DNA of 12,716 bases from Bacillota bacterium (GTDB lineage Bacteria > Bacillota > Clostridia > Clostridiales > Clostridiaceae): assembly GCA_023451395.1 (NCBI GenBank), contig JAEXZL010000221.1, positions 1-12,716 on the forward strand. Direction: 5' to 3'. The position numbers and the translations under genes are program-made. A model generated the notes under the pieces. The model worked only from the letters and a program-made list of their open reading frames with translations. It had not been told where the DNA came from and did not search any database. Of the stretch, positions 6,477-12,716 are shown in pieces; position 1 is the first letter of the stretch, and every line of letters begins with the position of its first letter.

Positions 6477-7490
6477 ATGTTAAGAGTTGGAATTATTGGC
6501 TGTGGAGGTATCGCAGGAACCCATGCTTCCTGTTATAAAAACATACCAGAGGCAAAGGTAGTTGCAGTTGCGGACATAGTGAAGGAAAGAGCAGATAAGA
6601 TGGCGGAGCTCTTAGGGGCCGAAGCTCATTATAATGGTGATGATATTTTTAAGAGAGAGGATATTGATGTAGTTGACATATGTCTTCCTACCTATCTTCA
6701 CTGTGAATATGTTTTAAAAGCAGCAGAAGCTAAGGTTCATGTTCTTTGTGAAAAGCCAATGGCTCTAAGCCTTGAGGAAGGAAAAAGAATGCTAAAGGCC
6801 TGCGATGACGCGGGGGTTAAGCTTATGATTGCTCATGTGCTTCGATTCTTCCCAGAAAATGAAAATGCCAAGACTGTTATTGAAAGCGGTTCCATTGGAG
6901 AGGTGAAGATGATTCGTACTTATAGAGGAGGAACACACCCTGGTAGAGTAAGGGAATGGTATGAGGATCCTAAGAAGAGTGGAGGAGCTATATTAGATAT
7001 GGTAATCCACGATATTGATTTCTTAAGATCTTGCTTTGGACCTGTTAAAGAGGTATATGCTAAGGGTAACATGCTTCAGGGCAGTAAGTATAATGAATAT
7101 GATTTGGTAATGCTTGAATTTGAAAATGGTGTTATTGCACATCTTACAGCAGATTGGTCTAAGCCTGCTGGGGCAAGCTTTAATACAAAAATGGAGCTTG
7201 TAGGCACTGATGGGCTTGTGGAATATGAGCTGGCAAAATCCATACCTTTAAGCTTTTTAGCTGAAGTGGAAGAGAATGGGGGAGATAAGGGGGTAGCTGT
7301 TCCAGAAAGCCCTCTTCATCCAAGATCAGTTCCTTATGCTAAGGAAATTATTAAATTTTTAGAGGCTGTTGAGGAGAATAAAGAGGTACCAGTACCTACA
7401 GTAGATGCCTTAGAAGCAATGAATATAGCTCTAGCAGCTATAAAATCTATAGAGACAGGAAAGCCTGTAAAGGTCCAGGAGGTGTTTTAA
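6477..7490 (+). CDS. Gfo/Idh/MocA oxidoreductase A2
   Basis: A 337-residue dehydrogenase and the intact paralogue of A1. Its nucleotide loop is IGCGGIA (7-13), with EKP at 92-94 (Lys93) and the catalytic pair D174-MVI-H178. Between them, RTYRGGTHPGRVREWYEDPKK (147-167) is shared in form with A1 and may line the substrate site. The start ATG follows AAAAGGAGGATATT, a strong site. It lies 12 bases after C and abuts B2 (TTTTAAATG). Its last codons (VQEVF) carry the Shine-Dalgarno AGGAGGTG of B2, exactly as A1 does for B1. Family knowledge supports NAD(P)-dependent oxidation of a sugar, glycoside or cyclitol hydroxyl; the substrate is unknown. It is probably the functional A-type enzyme of the locus. 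Confidence 0.93.
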   Translation: MLRVGIIGCGGIAGTHASCYKNIPEAKVVAVADIVKERADKMAELLGAEAHYNGDDIFKREDIDVVDICLPTYLHCEYVLKAAEAKVHVLCEKPMALSLEEGKRMLKACDDAGVKLMIAHVLRFFPENENAKTVIESGSIGEVKMIRTYRGGTHPGRVREWYEDPKKSGGAILDMVIHDIDFLRSCFGPVKEVYAKGNMLQGSKYNEYDLVMLEFENGVIAHLTADWSKPAGASFNTKMELVGTDGLVEYELAKSIPLSFLAEVEENGGDKGVAVPESPLHPRSVPYAKEIIKFLEAVEENKEVPVPTVDALEAMNIALAAIKSIETGKPVKVQEVF

Positions 7491-8468
7491 ATGAAGCTAG
7501 GAATAATCGGCTGTGAGCACCTTCATGCCACAGCATACGTTGAAGCAACAAAGAAGATAGCTGATTTAGAAGTTGTAGGTCTTGCGGAGCCTAATAAGGA
7601 AATAGGAGAGGCTTTTTCAAAGAAGCATGGATTAAAATATTATGAAAGCTATTCAGAGCTTATTAATAAAGAAGAGGTTCAGGTGGTTTGTATTTGCTCT
7701 GCAAATATAAGACATGCTGATCTTACAGTAGAAGCAGCAGGTGCTAAGAAGCATGTTATTGTGGAAAAGCCTCTTGCAACAACCCTTGAAGATGGGGAAA
7801 GAATGATAAAGGCATGCAGAGACAATGGGGTTAAGCTAATGGTAGCCCTTCCCTGCAGATATCTTCCTGCAGTAGCTAGAGCTAAAGAGCTTATAGATCA
7901 GGGCAAGCTGGGAGAAATAGTTGCAATTAACGGAACAAATCACGGTACCATGCCTGGAGGCTGGTTTGTTAATAAAGAGCTATCTGGTGGAGGAGCCATA
8001 ATAGACCATACAATACACGTGGCAGATTTAATGCACTGGATGCTAAAGGATGATATTAAAGAGGTTTATGCAAAATCAGCTACTCAAATCCATGATATTG
8101 AAGTTGAGGATACTGGTCTTATCTTCATGGAGTTTCAAAAGGGAACCTATGCTACCTTAGATACCTCCTGGAACAGACCTGAGGCCTTCCCAACTTGGGG
8201 TGATGTGACCATGGAAATAGTGGGCAGCAAGGGAGCCATAAATCTAGATGCCTTCAATCAGCATGGTAATATCTATTCCAATAAACTAACCAGAAGCACT
8301 CACAGCAACTGGGGTGACGACATGAATTATTTAATGATTAAGGACTTTGTTGATGCCATTAAAGAGGACAGACCTTCTCCCGTTTCCGGAGAAGACGGAC
8401 TCTTTGCCCTAAAGATTGCTCTTATGGCCTATGAATCCATAGAAAAAGGCAGTCCCATAATTGATTAA
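7491..8468 (+). CDS. Gfo/Idh/MocA oxidoreductase B2
   Basis: A 325-residue Gfo/Idh/MocA protein paralogous to B1. It starts MKLGIIGCEHLHATAY, so the usual glycine-rich loop is GCEHLH (7-12) with two His, the same pattern as B1. EKP is at 92-94 (Lys93), and D172-HTI-H176 supplies the usual acid/base pair. The block GTMPGGWFVNKELSGGGAI (152-170) precedes the catalytic Asp. The C-terminus SGEDGLFALKIALMAYESIE closely matches B1. Translation is coupled to A2 (stop and start abut, with the Shine-Dalgarno inside A2). It is the last gene of C-A2-B2; a 22-bp hairpin with a T run begins 15 bases after the stop. The substrate is probably a sugar derivative; whether B oxidises or reduces the A product is unknown. 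Confidence 0.92.
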   Translation: MKLGIIGCEHLHATAYVEATKKIADLEVVGLAEPNKEIGEAFSKKHGLKYYESYSELINKEEVQVVCICSANIRHADLTVEAAGAKKHVIVEKPLATTLEDGERMIKACRDNGVKLMVALPCRYLPAVARAKELIDQGKLGEIVAINGTNHGTMPGGWFVNKELSGGGAIIDHTIHVADLMHWMLKDDIKEVYAKSATQIHDIEVEDTGLIFMEFQKGTYATLDTSWNRPEAFPTWGDVTMEIVGSKGAINLDAFNQHGNIYSNKLTRSTHSNWGDDMNYLMIKDFVDAIKEDRPSPVSGEDGLFALKIALMAYESIEKGSPIID

Positions 8469-8482
8469 TATATAAAATTTTT

Positions 8483-8529
8483 AAAATCTCCTGTCTCCGG
8501 TGCCAGGCACCGGAGACAGGAGATTTTTT
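8483..8529 (+). terminator. Very long perfect hairpin after B2, probable terminator
   Basis: Left arm 8483-8504 and right arm 8506-8527 are perfectly complementary over 22 bp around one central A, and a T run follows. The centre is GGTGCCAGGCACC. The arms begin AAAATCTCC and end GGAGATTTT, so the structure could stop transcription in both directions. It shares its core with the second palindrome at 8560-8614, which is unusual for ordinary terminators. Confidence 0.75.
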
Positions 8530-8540
8530 CTTTTCTTTAC

Positions 8541-8573
8541 TCTCTTTTCACTTTTTTCCTTTCACTTTTCTCT
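8541..8573 (+). repeat. Pyrimidine mirror repeat, potential triplex third strand
   Basis: TCTCTTTTCACTTT (8541-8554), a 5-base spacer TTTCC, then its exact mirror TTTCACTTTTCTCT (8560-8573). The second half is also the outer left arm of the palindrome at 8560-8614. The first half therefore matches, in parallel orientation, the purine arm AGAGAAAAGTGAAA (8601-8614) in 13 of 14 Hoogsteen-type positions. From 8524 to 8580 the plus strand is nearly all pyrimidine, with only three purines. Confidence 0.6.
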
Positions 8574-8614
8574 TTTCTCTGGTGCCAGGCACCAGAGAAA
8601 AGAGAAAAGTGAAA
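8560..8614. repeat. Second long perfect palindrome sharing the GGTGCCAGGCACC core
   Basis: Left arm 8560-8586 and right arm 8588-8614 pair perfectly over 27 bp around a central A at 8587. The inner 13 bases are identical to those of the hairpin at 8483-8527, but the outer arms are unrelated (pyrimidine/purine here). No T run follows, so it is not a typical terminator for plus-strand transcripts. It looks like a REP-like or structural element. The region from 8615 to the sigma-54 promoter is AT-rich and noncoding. Confidence 0.7.
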
Positions 8615-8640
8615 CACCATAGAAAGGATCTATATAAAAG

Positions 8641-8713
8641 TGTATAAACTTTTGGCAAGGCAGAACTATGTGTATAAAAACTGTATAAGAAGGGATGTAT
8701 TAAGTTCTTATAC
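8641..8713. promoter_or_regulatory. Candidate activator binding sites upstream of the sigma-54 promoter
   Basis: GTATAAGAA (8683-8691) and TTCTTATAC (8705-8713) form a perfect 9-bp inverted repeat with a 13-base gap. TGTATAA also occurs at 8641, 8671 and 8682, the last two one helical turn apart. These lie about 60-130 bases upstream of the -24 element, where enhancer-binding activators of sigma-54 usually bind. Which activator is unknown. Confidence 0.5.
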
Positions 8714-8772
8714 GATTTAATGAATAAAGGGTTCACAGGGCTTCAGAGGGTTTTTAAGGGAATGTGAATTTT

Positions 8773-8788
8773 TGGCATAAAAATTGCT
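8773..8788 (+). promoter_or_regulatory. Sigma-54 (-24/-12) promoter of the GH1 gene
   Basis: TGGCAT-AAAAA-TTGCT matches the sigma-54 consensus TGGCAC-N5-TTGCW at all but one defined base, with the invariant GG and GC exactly 10 bases apart. RNA would start near 8800, leaving a leader of about 65 bases. Sigma-54 promoters with PTS-domain activators often control sugar PTS genes in Firmicutes, consistent with a phospho-glycosidase downstream. Confidence 0.75.
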
Positions 8789-8865
8789 TTTTAGTTTTTA
8801 TAGTATGTTAAATGGATTTCAATCTTTAAAGTATTTAAAAATTAGATTAAGCTAAGGAGGTAATT

Positions 8866-10275
8866 ATGAAGTTTCCTAAGGATTTTCTTTTTGGTGCTGC
8901 TTCAGCATCTTACCAGGTGGAAGGAGCTTGGAATGAAGATGGAAAGGGTATTTCTAACTGGGACGTTTTTTCTAAGCTGCCAGGGAAGACCTTTGAGGGT
9001 ACTAATGGCGATGTGGCAGTAGACCATTATCACAGATATGAAGAGGACATAAGGCTTATGGCAGAAATGGGACTTGAGTCCTATAGATTTTCGATATCTT
9101 GGCCAAGGATACTTCCTGATGGTGACGGGGAAGTCAATGAAAAGGGAATTGCTTTTTACAATAATATAATTAATGAGTGTTTAAAGTATGGAATTGTACC
9201 CTTTGTTACTCTTTATCATTGGGATCTTCCTCAGGTTTTAGAGGAAGAAGGAGGTTGGTTAAGCAAAAGAACTGTAGAGGCTTTTGAAAAATATGCTAAA
9301 ATATGCTTTGAGGCTTTTGGAGATAGGGTTAAGCACTGGATAACCTTTAATGAGACAGTTGTATTTTGTGCCTTAGGCTACTTAGCAGGTGCACATCCGC
9401 CAGGTATAGTAAATGATCCTAAGAAATACTTTTTAGCAACCCACAATGTATTCTTAGCTCATGCTAGGGCTGTTATGGATTATAAGAAGCTTAGACAATT
9501 TGGTGAGATTGGTATTACTCATGTGTTTTCTCCTGCCTTTAGTGCAGATGATAGGGAAGAAAATCAGTGGGCAGCAGAACATGCTAATGAATATGAAATG
9601 AAATGGTATTTTGATCCAGTACTAAAGGGGGAATATCCTTCATATGTCTTGGAGCAAATTGAGGAAAAAGGATGGACTCCTGATTGGAGCGCTGTAGAGC
9701 TTAATGAAATCAAGGAGGCTGCACCCTTCAATGACTTTATAGGGCTAAATTACTATCAGCCTAAGAGGGTCATAAAAAATGACCAGAGTAATAAAAATGT
9801 TGAAAGAAACAGAGAAAATTCTACAGGAGCAGCAGGAAGCCCATCCTTTGACGGTGTTTATAAAACTGTGAGAATGGAAGACAAGACCTATACAAAGTGG
9901 GGATGGGAGATATCTCCAGAGGGCTTTTTATTAGGACTTAGAATGCTTAAAGATCGTTACGGAGATGTAAAAATGTATATCACTGAAAATGGTCTAGGAG
10001 ATGAGGACCCAATTATCGAAGGTGAGGTTCTTGATGTTCCAAGAATAAACTATATAAAGGAGCATTTAAGAGCAGTAAAAACTGCTATCTCTGAGGGTAT
10101 AAACCTTAAGGGCTATTATGCCTGGTCTGCCATTGATCTTTTAAGCTGGCTAAATGGATATAAAAAGCAGTATGGATTTATTTATGTGGACCACAAGGAT
10201 AATTTAAAGAGAAAGAAAAAGCTATCCTTCTACTGGTATAAGAATATTATTGAAACCAGAGGGGAAGAACTGTAA
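8866..10275 (+). CDS. GH1 6-phospho-beta-glycosidase (galactosidase/glucosidase)
   Basis: A 469-residue cytoplasmic family 1 glycoside hydrolase, full length for the family and without a signal peptide. It has the N-terminal signature FLFGAASASYQVEGAW (7-22), acid/base Glu163 (TFNE, 160-163) and nucleophile Glu374 (ITENG, 372-376). The C-terminal loop LSWLNGYKKQYG (426-437) carries Ser427, Lys434 and Tyr436, which match the phosphate-binding Ser/Lys/Tyr of LacG-type 6-phospho-beta-galactosidase. Ordinary beta-glucosidases have Glu at the Ser position. Trp428 fits galacto-type or dual specificity; from memory the whole C-terminus resembles the dual enzyme Gan1D of Geobacillus. It should cleave a disaccharide phosphate made by a PTS. 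The start follows AAGGAGGTAATT. It is a single-gene unit with a sigma-54 promoter and a terminator; no PTS gene is in the window. Confidence 0.93.
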   Translation: MKFPKDFLFGAASASYQVEGAWNEDGKGISNWDVFSKLPGKTFEGTNGDVAVDHYHRYEEDIRLMAEMGLESYRFSISWPRILPDGDGEVNEKGIAFYNNIINECLKYGIVPFVTLYHWDLPQVLEEEGGWLSKRTVEAFEKYAKICFEAFGDRVKHWITFNETVVFCALGYLAGAHPPGIVNDPKKYFLATHNVFLAHARAVMDYKKLRQFGEIGITHVFSPAFSADDREENQWAAEHANEYEMKWYFDPVLKGEYPSYVLEQIEEKGWTPDWSAVELNEIKEAAPFNDFIGLNYYQPKRVIKNDQSNKNVERNRENSTGAAGSPSFDGVYKTVRMEDKTYTKWGWEISPEGFLLGLRMLKDRYGDVKMYITENGLGDEDPIIEGEVLDVPRINYIKEHLRAVKTAISEGINLKGYYAWSAIDLLSWLNGYKKQYGFIYVDHKDNLKRKKKLSFYWYKNIIETRGEEL

Positions 10276-10281
10276 GCTAAT

Positions 10282-10323
10282 AAAAAGCCTCCCATCGTAT
10301 ATACTAAATGGGAGGCTTTTTTA
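10282..10323. terminator. Bidirectional terminator between GH1 and acetyltransferase
   Basis: AAAAAGCCTCCCAT (10282-10295) and ATGGGAGGCTTTTT (10308-10321) form a perfect 14-bp stem with a 12-base loop, followed by T's on the plus strand and a T run on the minus strand. It lies between convergent genes, 6 bases after the GH1 stop, and can end both. Confidence 0.9.
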
Positions 10324-10334
10324 TAGCTACTAAT

Positions 10335-10868
10335 TTAAAACTTACACAATTCTGTTTTCAATATAGCATATTCGTAGGTATCAACCCATATTGGCTCACC
10401 ATTGCTGTCTGTTTTAAAATAGATATTTTGCAAAAGCAAACCCTCACGTCTCATATTCAACCTTTCGAGAAGCTTCCAAGAATTTTGGTTTTTGGGATTG
10501 CACATGGCTATAATACGTCTTGCCCCCAAATGAGCAAAGGCATAATCCAGTAGCGCTTTTGCACTTTCCGTTGCATAACCTTGGCCTTGATACTGCTTAT
10601 TGAACACATAGCCTAATTCCCAGGTATCAAAACCCCCTTTATCTAGGTACAAATTACCTATTAATTTTTCATTTTCTTTTAAGCAAACGGCATAGAAAGA
10701 TTCATTCCTTGACCTGTATAGTGCCTCTTCTTTAGCCTGATTTTCAGAATAAACATCATAGGGTTCAAATTTAACAACCTCTTTATCTGAAAGGTATTCA
10801 TATAAATCCTGCCAATCATTTTCTTGAAACCTTCTAATAATCAATCTATCTGTAACTATATTTTCCAT
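10335..10868 (-). CDS. GNAT family N-acetyltransferase (RimJ/RimL type)
   Basis: A 177-residue acetyl-CoA-dependent N-acetyltransferase. The start MENIVTDRLIIRRF is the usual opening of the RimJ/RimL branch (TxRLxxR). The acetyl-CoA loop QYQGQGYATES is at 92-102, and the C-terminal motif NPKNQNSWKLLERLNMRREG at 124-143 is typical of this group. The ATG at 10868 is chosen because GAGGGG (10880-10875) precedes it by 6 bases; an earlier TTG at 10895 would place that site inside the gene. A 7-bp dyad, ACAATAT...ATATTGT (10892-10911), lies just upstream and may be an operator or part of the promoter. The acceptor could be a protein N-terminus, an amino-sugar or a small toxic amine; the sequence does not decide. 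It is monocistronic and convergent with GH1. Confidence 0.9.
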   Translation of the reverse strand: MENIVTDRLIIRRFQENDWQDLYEYLSDKEVVKFEPYDVYSENQAKEEALYRSRNESFYAVCLKENEKLIGNLYLDKGGFDTWELGYVFNKQYQGQGYATESAKALLDYAFAHLGARRIIAMCNPKNQNSWKLLERLNMRREGLLLQNIYFKTDSNGEPIWVDTYEYAILKTELCKF

Positions 10869-11091
10869 TTTTATCCCCTCAATTATCAATAACAATATAT
10901 CCAGATATTGTAAATCTAGAAATCATAGCATATTTATGTCTTTATATCAATCTTCAACCGGGAAATAATAAATAGCTTAAAAAATGAAAATTCATTATAT
11001 GATAAAAATTAAAGAAAAATGCCTCTATTAAATTTGCCGAAGAATAGGATTAAGGATATAATATCCATGTAGTTCACAGTGAGATAAGTAA

Positions 11092-11097
11092 TATAAT
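11092..11097 (+). promoter_or_regulatory. Possible -10 box of the histidinol phosphatase gene
   Basis: A TATAAT (11092-11097) lies about 54 bases before the start codon, with only a poor -35 at normal spacing. A GGATAT-A-ATATCC dyad at 11054-11066 sits just upstream and could bind a regulator. The rest of 10896-11150 is AT-rich, with no gene or recognised riboswitch. Confidence 0.3.
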
Positions 11098-11150
11098 CTA
11101 CTTGGTTAATTATTTAAAGATAAACAATAGAATGGCGGGAGGGAAATTAT

Positions 11151-11915
11151 ATGTTTGATACCCATATGCACACAGAATTTTCTCCAGATTCCTCTATGGA
11201 AATAAGGGAAGTAATTAACACAATAGAAAAGCTAGGCATAGGAGCAATAATTACAGAGCATCTGGATTTTGATGATCCCATGACAGATGGACAGCTTATT
11301 GATTATACTAACTATTTGAATACATATGAAAGAATTAGAAGTGATAAGCTTCTATTAGGTATAGAGCTTGGTCTCCTTGACTACAAGCTTGAGGAAAGTA
11401 GAACCATAATTAATAATAATCCTTTTGATTATGTTATTGGTTCTATTCATATGGTTTTGGGAAAGGATATTTATAATCCAAGCTTCTATAAGAAAAGAAG
11501 TAAAGAAGAAACCTATAATGAATACTTGAGTTATATGAACCACTGCATAAAAGAATATGATTTTTTTGATAGCCTTGGGCACATAGATTATATTTCAAGA
11601 TACAGTCCTTATGATAATAAAGAAATTATATATAGTAATTATAGTAGTTCTTTAGATGAGATTTTTAAAGTTTTAATTGAAAGAGAAAAAGCATTAGAGC
11701 TTAATACAAGAAGGCTCTCTGATCCTTCAGCAGTACATGCTCTACTTCCATTGTATAAGAGATACTTTCAGTTGGGAGGAAGATATGTAACCCTTGGATC
11801 TGATGCCCATGACTCTTCCGCTATAGGAAGAGATTTTAATATTGCTATGAGCATGCTTTCAGAGTGCGGACTTAAAGCTGTTTACTTTAGAAATAGAAAA
11901 ATGGAGTATGCTTAA
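11151..11915 (+). CDS. hisJ: Histidinol-phosphatase, PHP family (HisJ-like)
   Basis: A 254-residue PHP-domain phosphoesterase, near the usual length for HisJ/HisK histidinol phosphatases, which remove phosphate from L-histidinol phosphate in histidine synthesis. The full metal-ligand set of the PHP barrel can be seen: H5 and H7 (DTHMHTEFSPDS), H37 (TEHLD), E72 (GIELGL), H100 (GSIHM), H144 (LGHIDY), and D218 and H220 (GSDAHDSSAIG). The start ATG follows GGGAGGG with 7 bases between. No other his gene is in the window, so it stands alone, as is common for this gene in Firmicutes. Some PHP proteins of this branch act on other phosphate esters, so the exact substrate is probable rather than proven. 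No histidine T-box or attenuator was seen upstream. Confidence 0.85.
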   Translation: MFDTHMHTEFSPDSSMEIREVINTIEKLGIGAIITEHLDFDDPMTDGQLIDYTNYLNTYERIRSDKLLLGIELGLLDYKLEESRTIINNNPFDYVIGSIHMVLGKDIYNPSFYKKRSKEETYNEYLSYMNHCIKEYDFFDSLGHIDYISRYSPYDNKEIIYSNYSSSLDEIFKVLIEREKALELNTRRLSDPSAVHALLPLYKRYFQLGGRYVTLGSDAHDSSAIGRDFNIAMSMLSECGLKAVYFRNRKMEYA

Positions 11916-11951
11916 ACTAATGTGAAAAATTATTATAAAGCAATAACATAA

Positions 11952-11998
11952 TATATTAGGATCTGTTAATATTGTATGAAAATTCTAATATACTTTTA
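11952..11998 (+). terminator. Weak hairpin after the histidinol phosphatase gene
   Basis: TATATTAGGAT (11952-11962) pairs with ATTCTAATATA (11982-11992): 11 bp with one G-U, a 19-base loop, then CTTTTA. The stem is AT-rich, so it could be a weak terminator or a regulatory dyad for the next gene. Confidence 0.35.
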
Positions 11999-12011
11999 CC
12001 CTTCCAGAGGC

Positions 12012-12017
12012 TATAAT
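12012..12017 (+). promoter_or_regulatory. Possible -10 box of the cysteine desulfidase gene
   Basis: TATAAT in GGCTATAATTTAG would start RNA near 12024, about 34 bases before the TTG start. The -35 at a 17-base spacing (TATACT, 11989-11994) is weak and overlaps the dyad just upstream. Confidence 0.4.
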
Positions 12018-12057
12018 TTAGTTGTAAGCTAGATTATGAATTTTGGGAGGGGATTTT

Positions 12058-12716
12058 TTGAACAGAACTTCTAGCTATAAGGAACTTCTTAGGAGGGAAA
12101 TAAAGCCTGCTTTAGGGTGTACGGAGCCCATTGCCGTTGCCTATGCAACAGCTAAGGCTGCAGAGATTCTAGGAGAAGCACCAGAGGAAATTAGGCTTAG
12201 TTTAAGCGGAAATATTATTAAAAATGCCTTTGGTGTAGGCATACCAGGGACTAACATGACAGGGGCAGCTATTGCTGCAGCTTTAGGAGCTGTTTGTAAG
12301 AATTCTCAAAAGGAATTGGAGCTTTTAAATGAGATTACTAAGGAGCAAGAAGAAATTGCAGAGGCTCTAGTAAGAGAAGGGAAAATAAAGATTTCTGTTA
12401 GCACCAACTCTGAAAAGCTTTACATTGAAGCGTTATGTATTGGCTTGAAAAGCAACTCTAGAGTAATTATTGAAAAGGAACATACGAACATAGTATTCAT
12501 TGAAGAAAAGGGGAAAGTTATCTTCTCAAAAAAGCCTGAAACAGCTTTGTTAAGTAAAGGATTTCAGAAGTGTGAGGTATTAAAGGAAAATCAACTTGAG
12601 ATGTCCTCAGATGAGTTGCTTTTAGAAGAAAATATGGACAATCTATTATCTATTAAAGAAATATATGAGTTTTCCTTAAATACACCCTATGAGGAGTTAG
12701 GCTTTCTATTAGAAGG
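12058..12716 (+). CDS. L-cysteine desulfidase family (UPF0597/CyuA-like), partial
   Basis: The N-terminal 219 codons of a protein of the UPF0597 (serine dehydratase alpha-like) family, open to the window edge. The diagnostic motif is ALGCTEPIAVAYA (18-30); its Cys21 is a likely iron-sulfur ligand by analogy with the archaeal L-cysteine desulfidase, a [4Fe-4S] enzyme. NAFGVGIPGTNMTGAAIAAALGA (56-78) is the next conserved block. Family members break L-cysteine into pyruvate, ammonia and sulfide; E. coli CyuA (YhaM) is the studied bacterial example. The start is a TTG behind GGGAGGGG (12045-12052); the frame matches the family N-terminus, and no ATG occurs before residue 66. The missing C-terminal part prevents checking the remaining cluster cysteines. 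No cysteine transporter or regulator is visible. Confidence 0.85.
   Translation, partial: MNRTSSYKELLRREIKPALGCTEPIAVAYATAKAAEILGEAPEEIRLSLSGNIIKNAFGVGIPGTNMTGAAIAAALGAVCKNSQKELELLNEITKEQEEIAEALVREGKIKISVSTNSEKLYIEALCIGLKSNSRVIIEKEHTNIVFIEEKGKVIFSKKPETALLSKGFQKCEVLKENQLEMSSDELLLEENMDNLLSIKEIYEFSLNTPYEELGFLLE

Noticed and set aside
3114..8468. C-glycoside cleavage (DgpABC-like) or YcjRSQ-like pathway
   Set aside because: Only the dehydrogenase part could match; no DgpB/DgpC-like lyase or TIM-barrel epimerase is present in the window, so the name is not justified.
8548..8736. Minus-strand 62-residue open frame
   Set aside because: It ends through the palindrome arm and encodes low-complexity Lys/Arg there; no ribosome binding site or family resemblance.
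10308..10553. Plus-strand 81-residue frame over the terminator and acetyltransferase
   Set aside because: It starts inside the GH1 terminator and is antisense to a clear GNAT gene.
10869..10895. TTG start of the acetyltransferase at 10895
   Set aside because: The Shine-Dalgarno GAGGGG would lie within the coding region, and family members begin at the MENIVTDRL position.
10896..11150. Riboswitch, T-box or histidine attenuator upstream of the histidinol phosphatase
   Set aside because: No long structured leader, T-box motif or His-rich leader peptide was visible; only short dyads.

Overview
The window looks like a chromosomal segment of a low-GC, Clostridium-type Firmicute. The signs are AT-rich intergenic DNA, strong AGGAGG ribosome binding sites, TTG and GTG starts, a clostridial-style ABC-2 exporter, paired short ChrA proteins and a PHP-type histidinol phosphatase. 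GC content and codon usage were not computed. No rRNA, tRNA, CRISPR array or transposase was found.

Layout. (1) Positions 1-1416, minus strand: a two-gene ABC exporter (ATPase, then a permease cut by the window edge). A hairpin sits between the Shine-Dalgarno sequence and the ATPase start codon. (2) 1417-1797: noncoding, with a decayed tandem repeat of about 25 bp. (3) 1798-2861, minus strand: two translationally coupled short chromate-transporter-family proteins. (4) 3114-8468, plus strand: five Gfo/Idh/MocA-family NAD(P)-dependent oxidoreductases in two transcription units. The order is A1-B1, a terminator, then C-A2-B2. A1/A2 and B1/B2 are paralogous pairs with the same order and the same gene junction, so a two-gene A-B cassette has been duplicated. 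A1 has lost the usual catalytic His. (5) 8469-8865: two very long perfect palindromes sharing the core GGTGCCAGGCACC, a pyrimidine mirror repeat that could supply the third strand of a triplex on the second palindrome, candidate activator sites, and a sigma-54 (-24/-12) promoter. (6) 8866-10275: a GH1 enzyme with the Ser/Lys/Tyr pocket of 6-phospho-beta-galactosidases and glucosidases. (7) 10335-10868, minus strand: a RimJ/RimL-type GNAT acetyltransferase, convergent with GH1 and sharing its terminator. (8) 11151-11915: a HisJ-like histidinol phosphatase. (9) 12058 to the end: the start of an L-cysteine desulfidase/UPF0597 protein.

How the genes may work together. The centre of the window looks like a carbohydrate module. 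GH1 would cleave a phosphorylated disaccharide or glycoside delivered by a PTS, and sigma-54 control fits that, because sigma-54 with PTS-sensing activators commonly drives sugar genes in Firmicutes. The dehydrogenases would act on sugars, glycosides or cyclitols. Paired A and B enzymes suggest oxidation by one and re-reduction by the other, that is, a redox-neutral epimerisation or a 3-keto-sugar type reaction. That last step is inference: no transporter, kinase, epimerase or regulator lies in the window to fix the substrate, and the GH1 gene is a separate transcription unit. The best candidates for something undescribed are the duplicated A-B cassette and the structured DNA/RNA element at 8483-8614.
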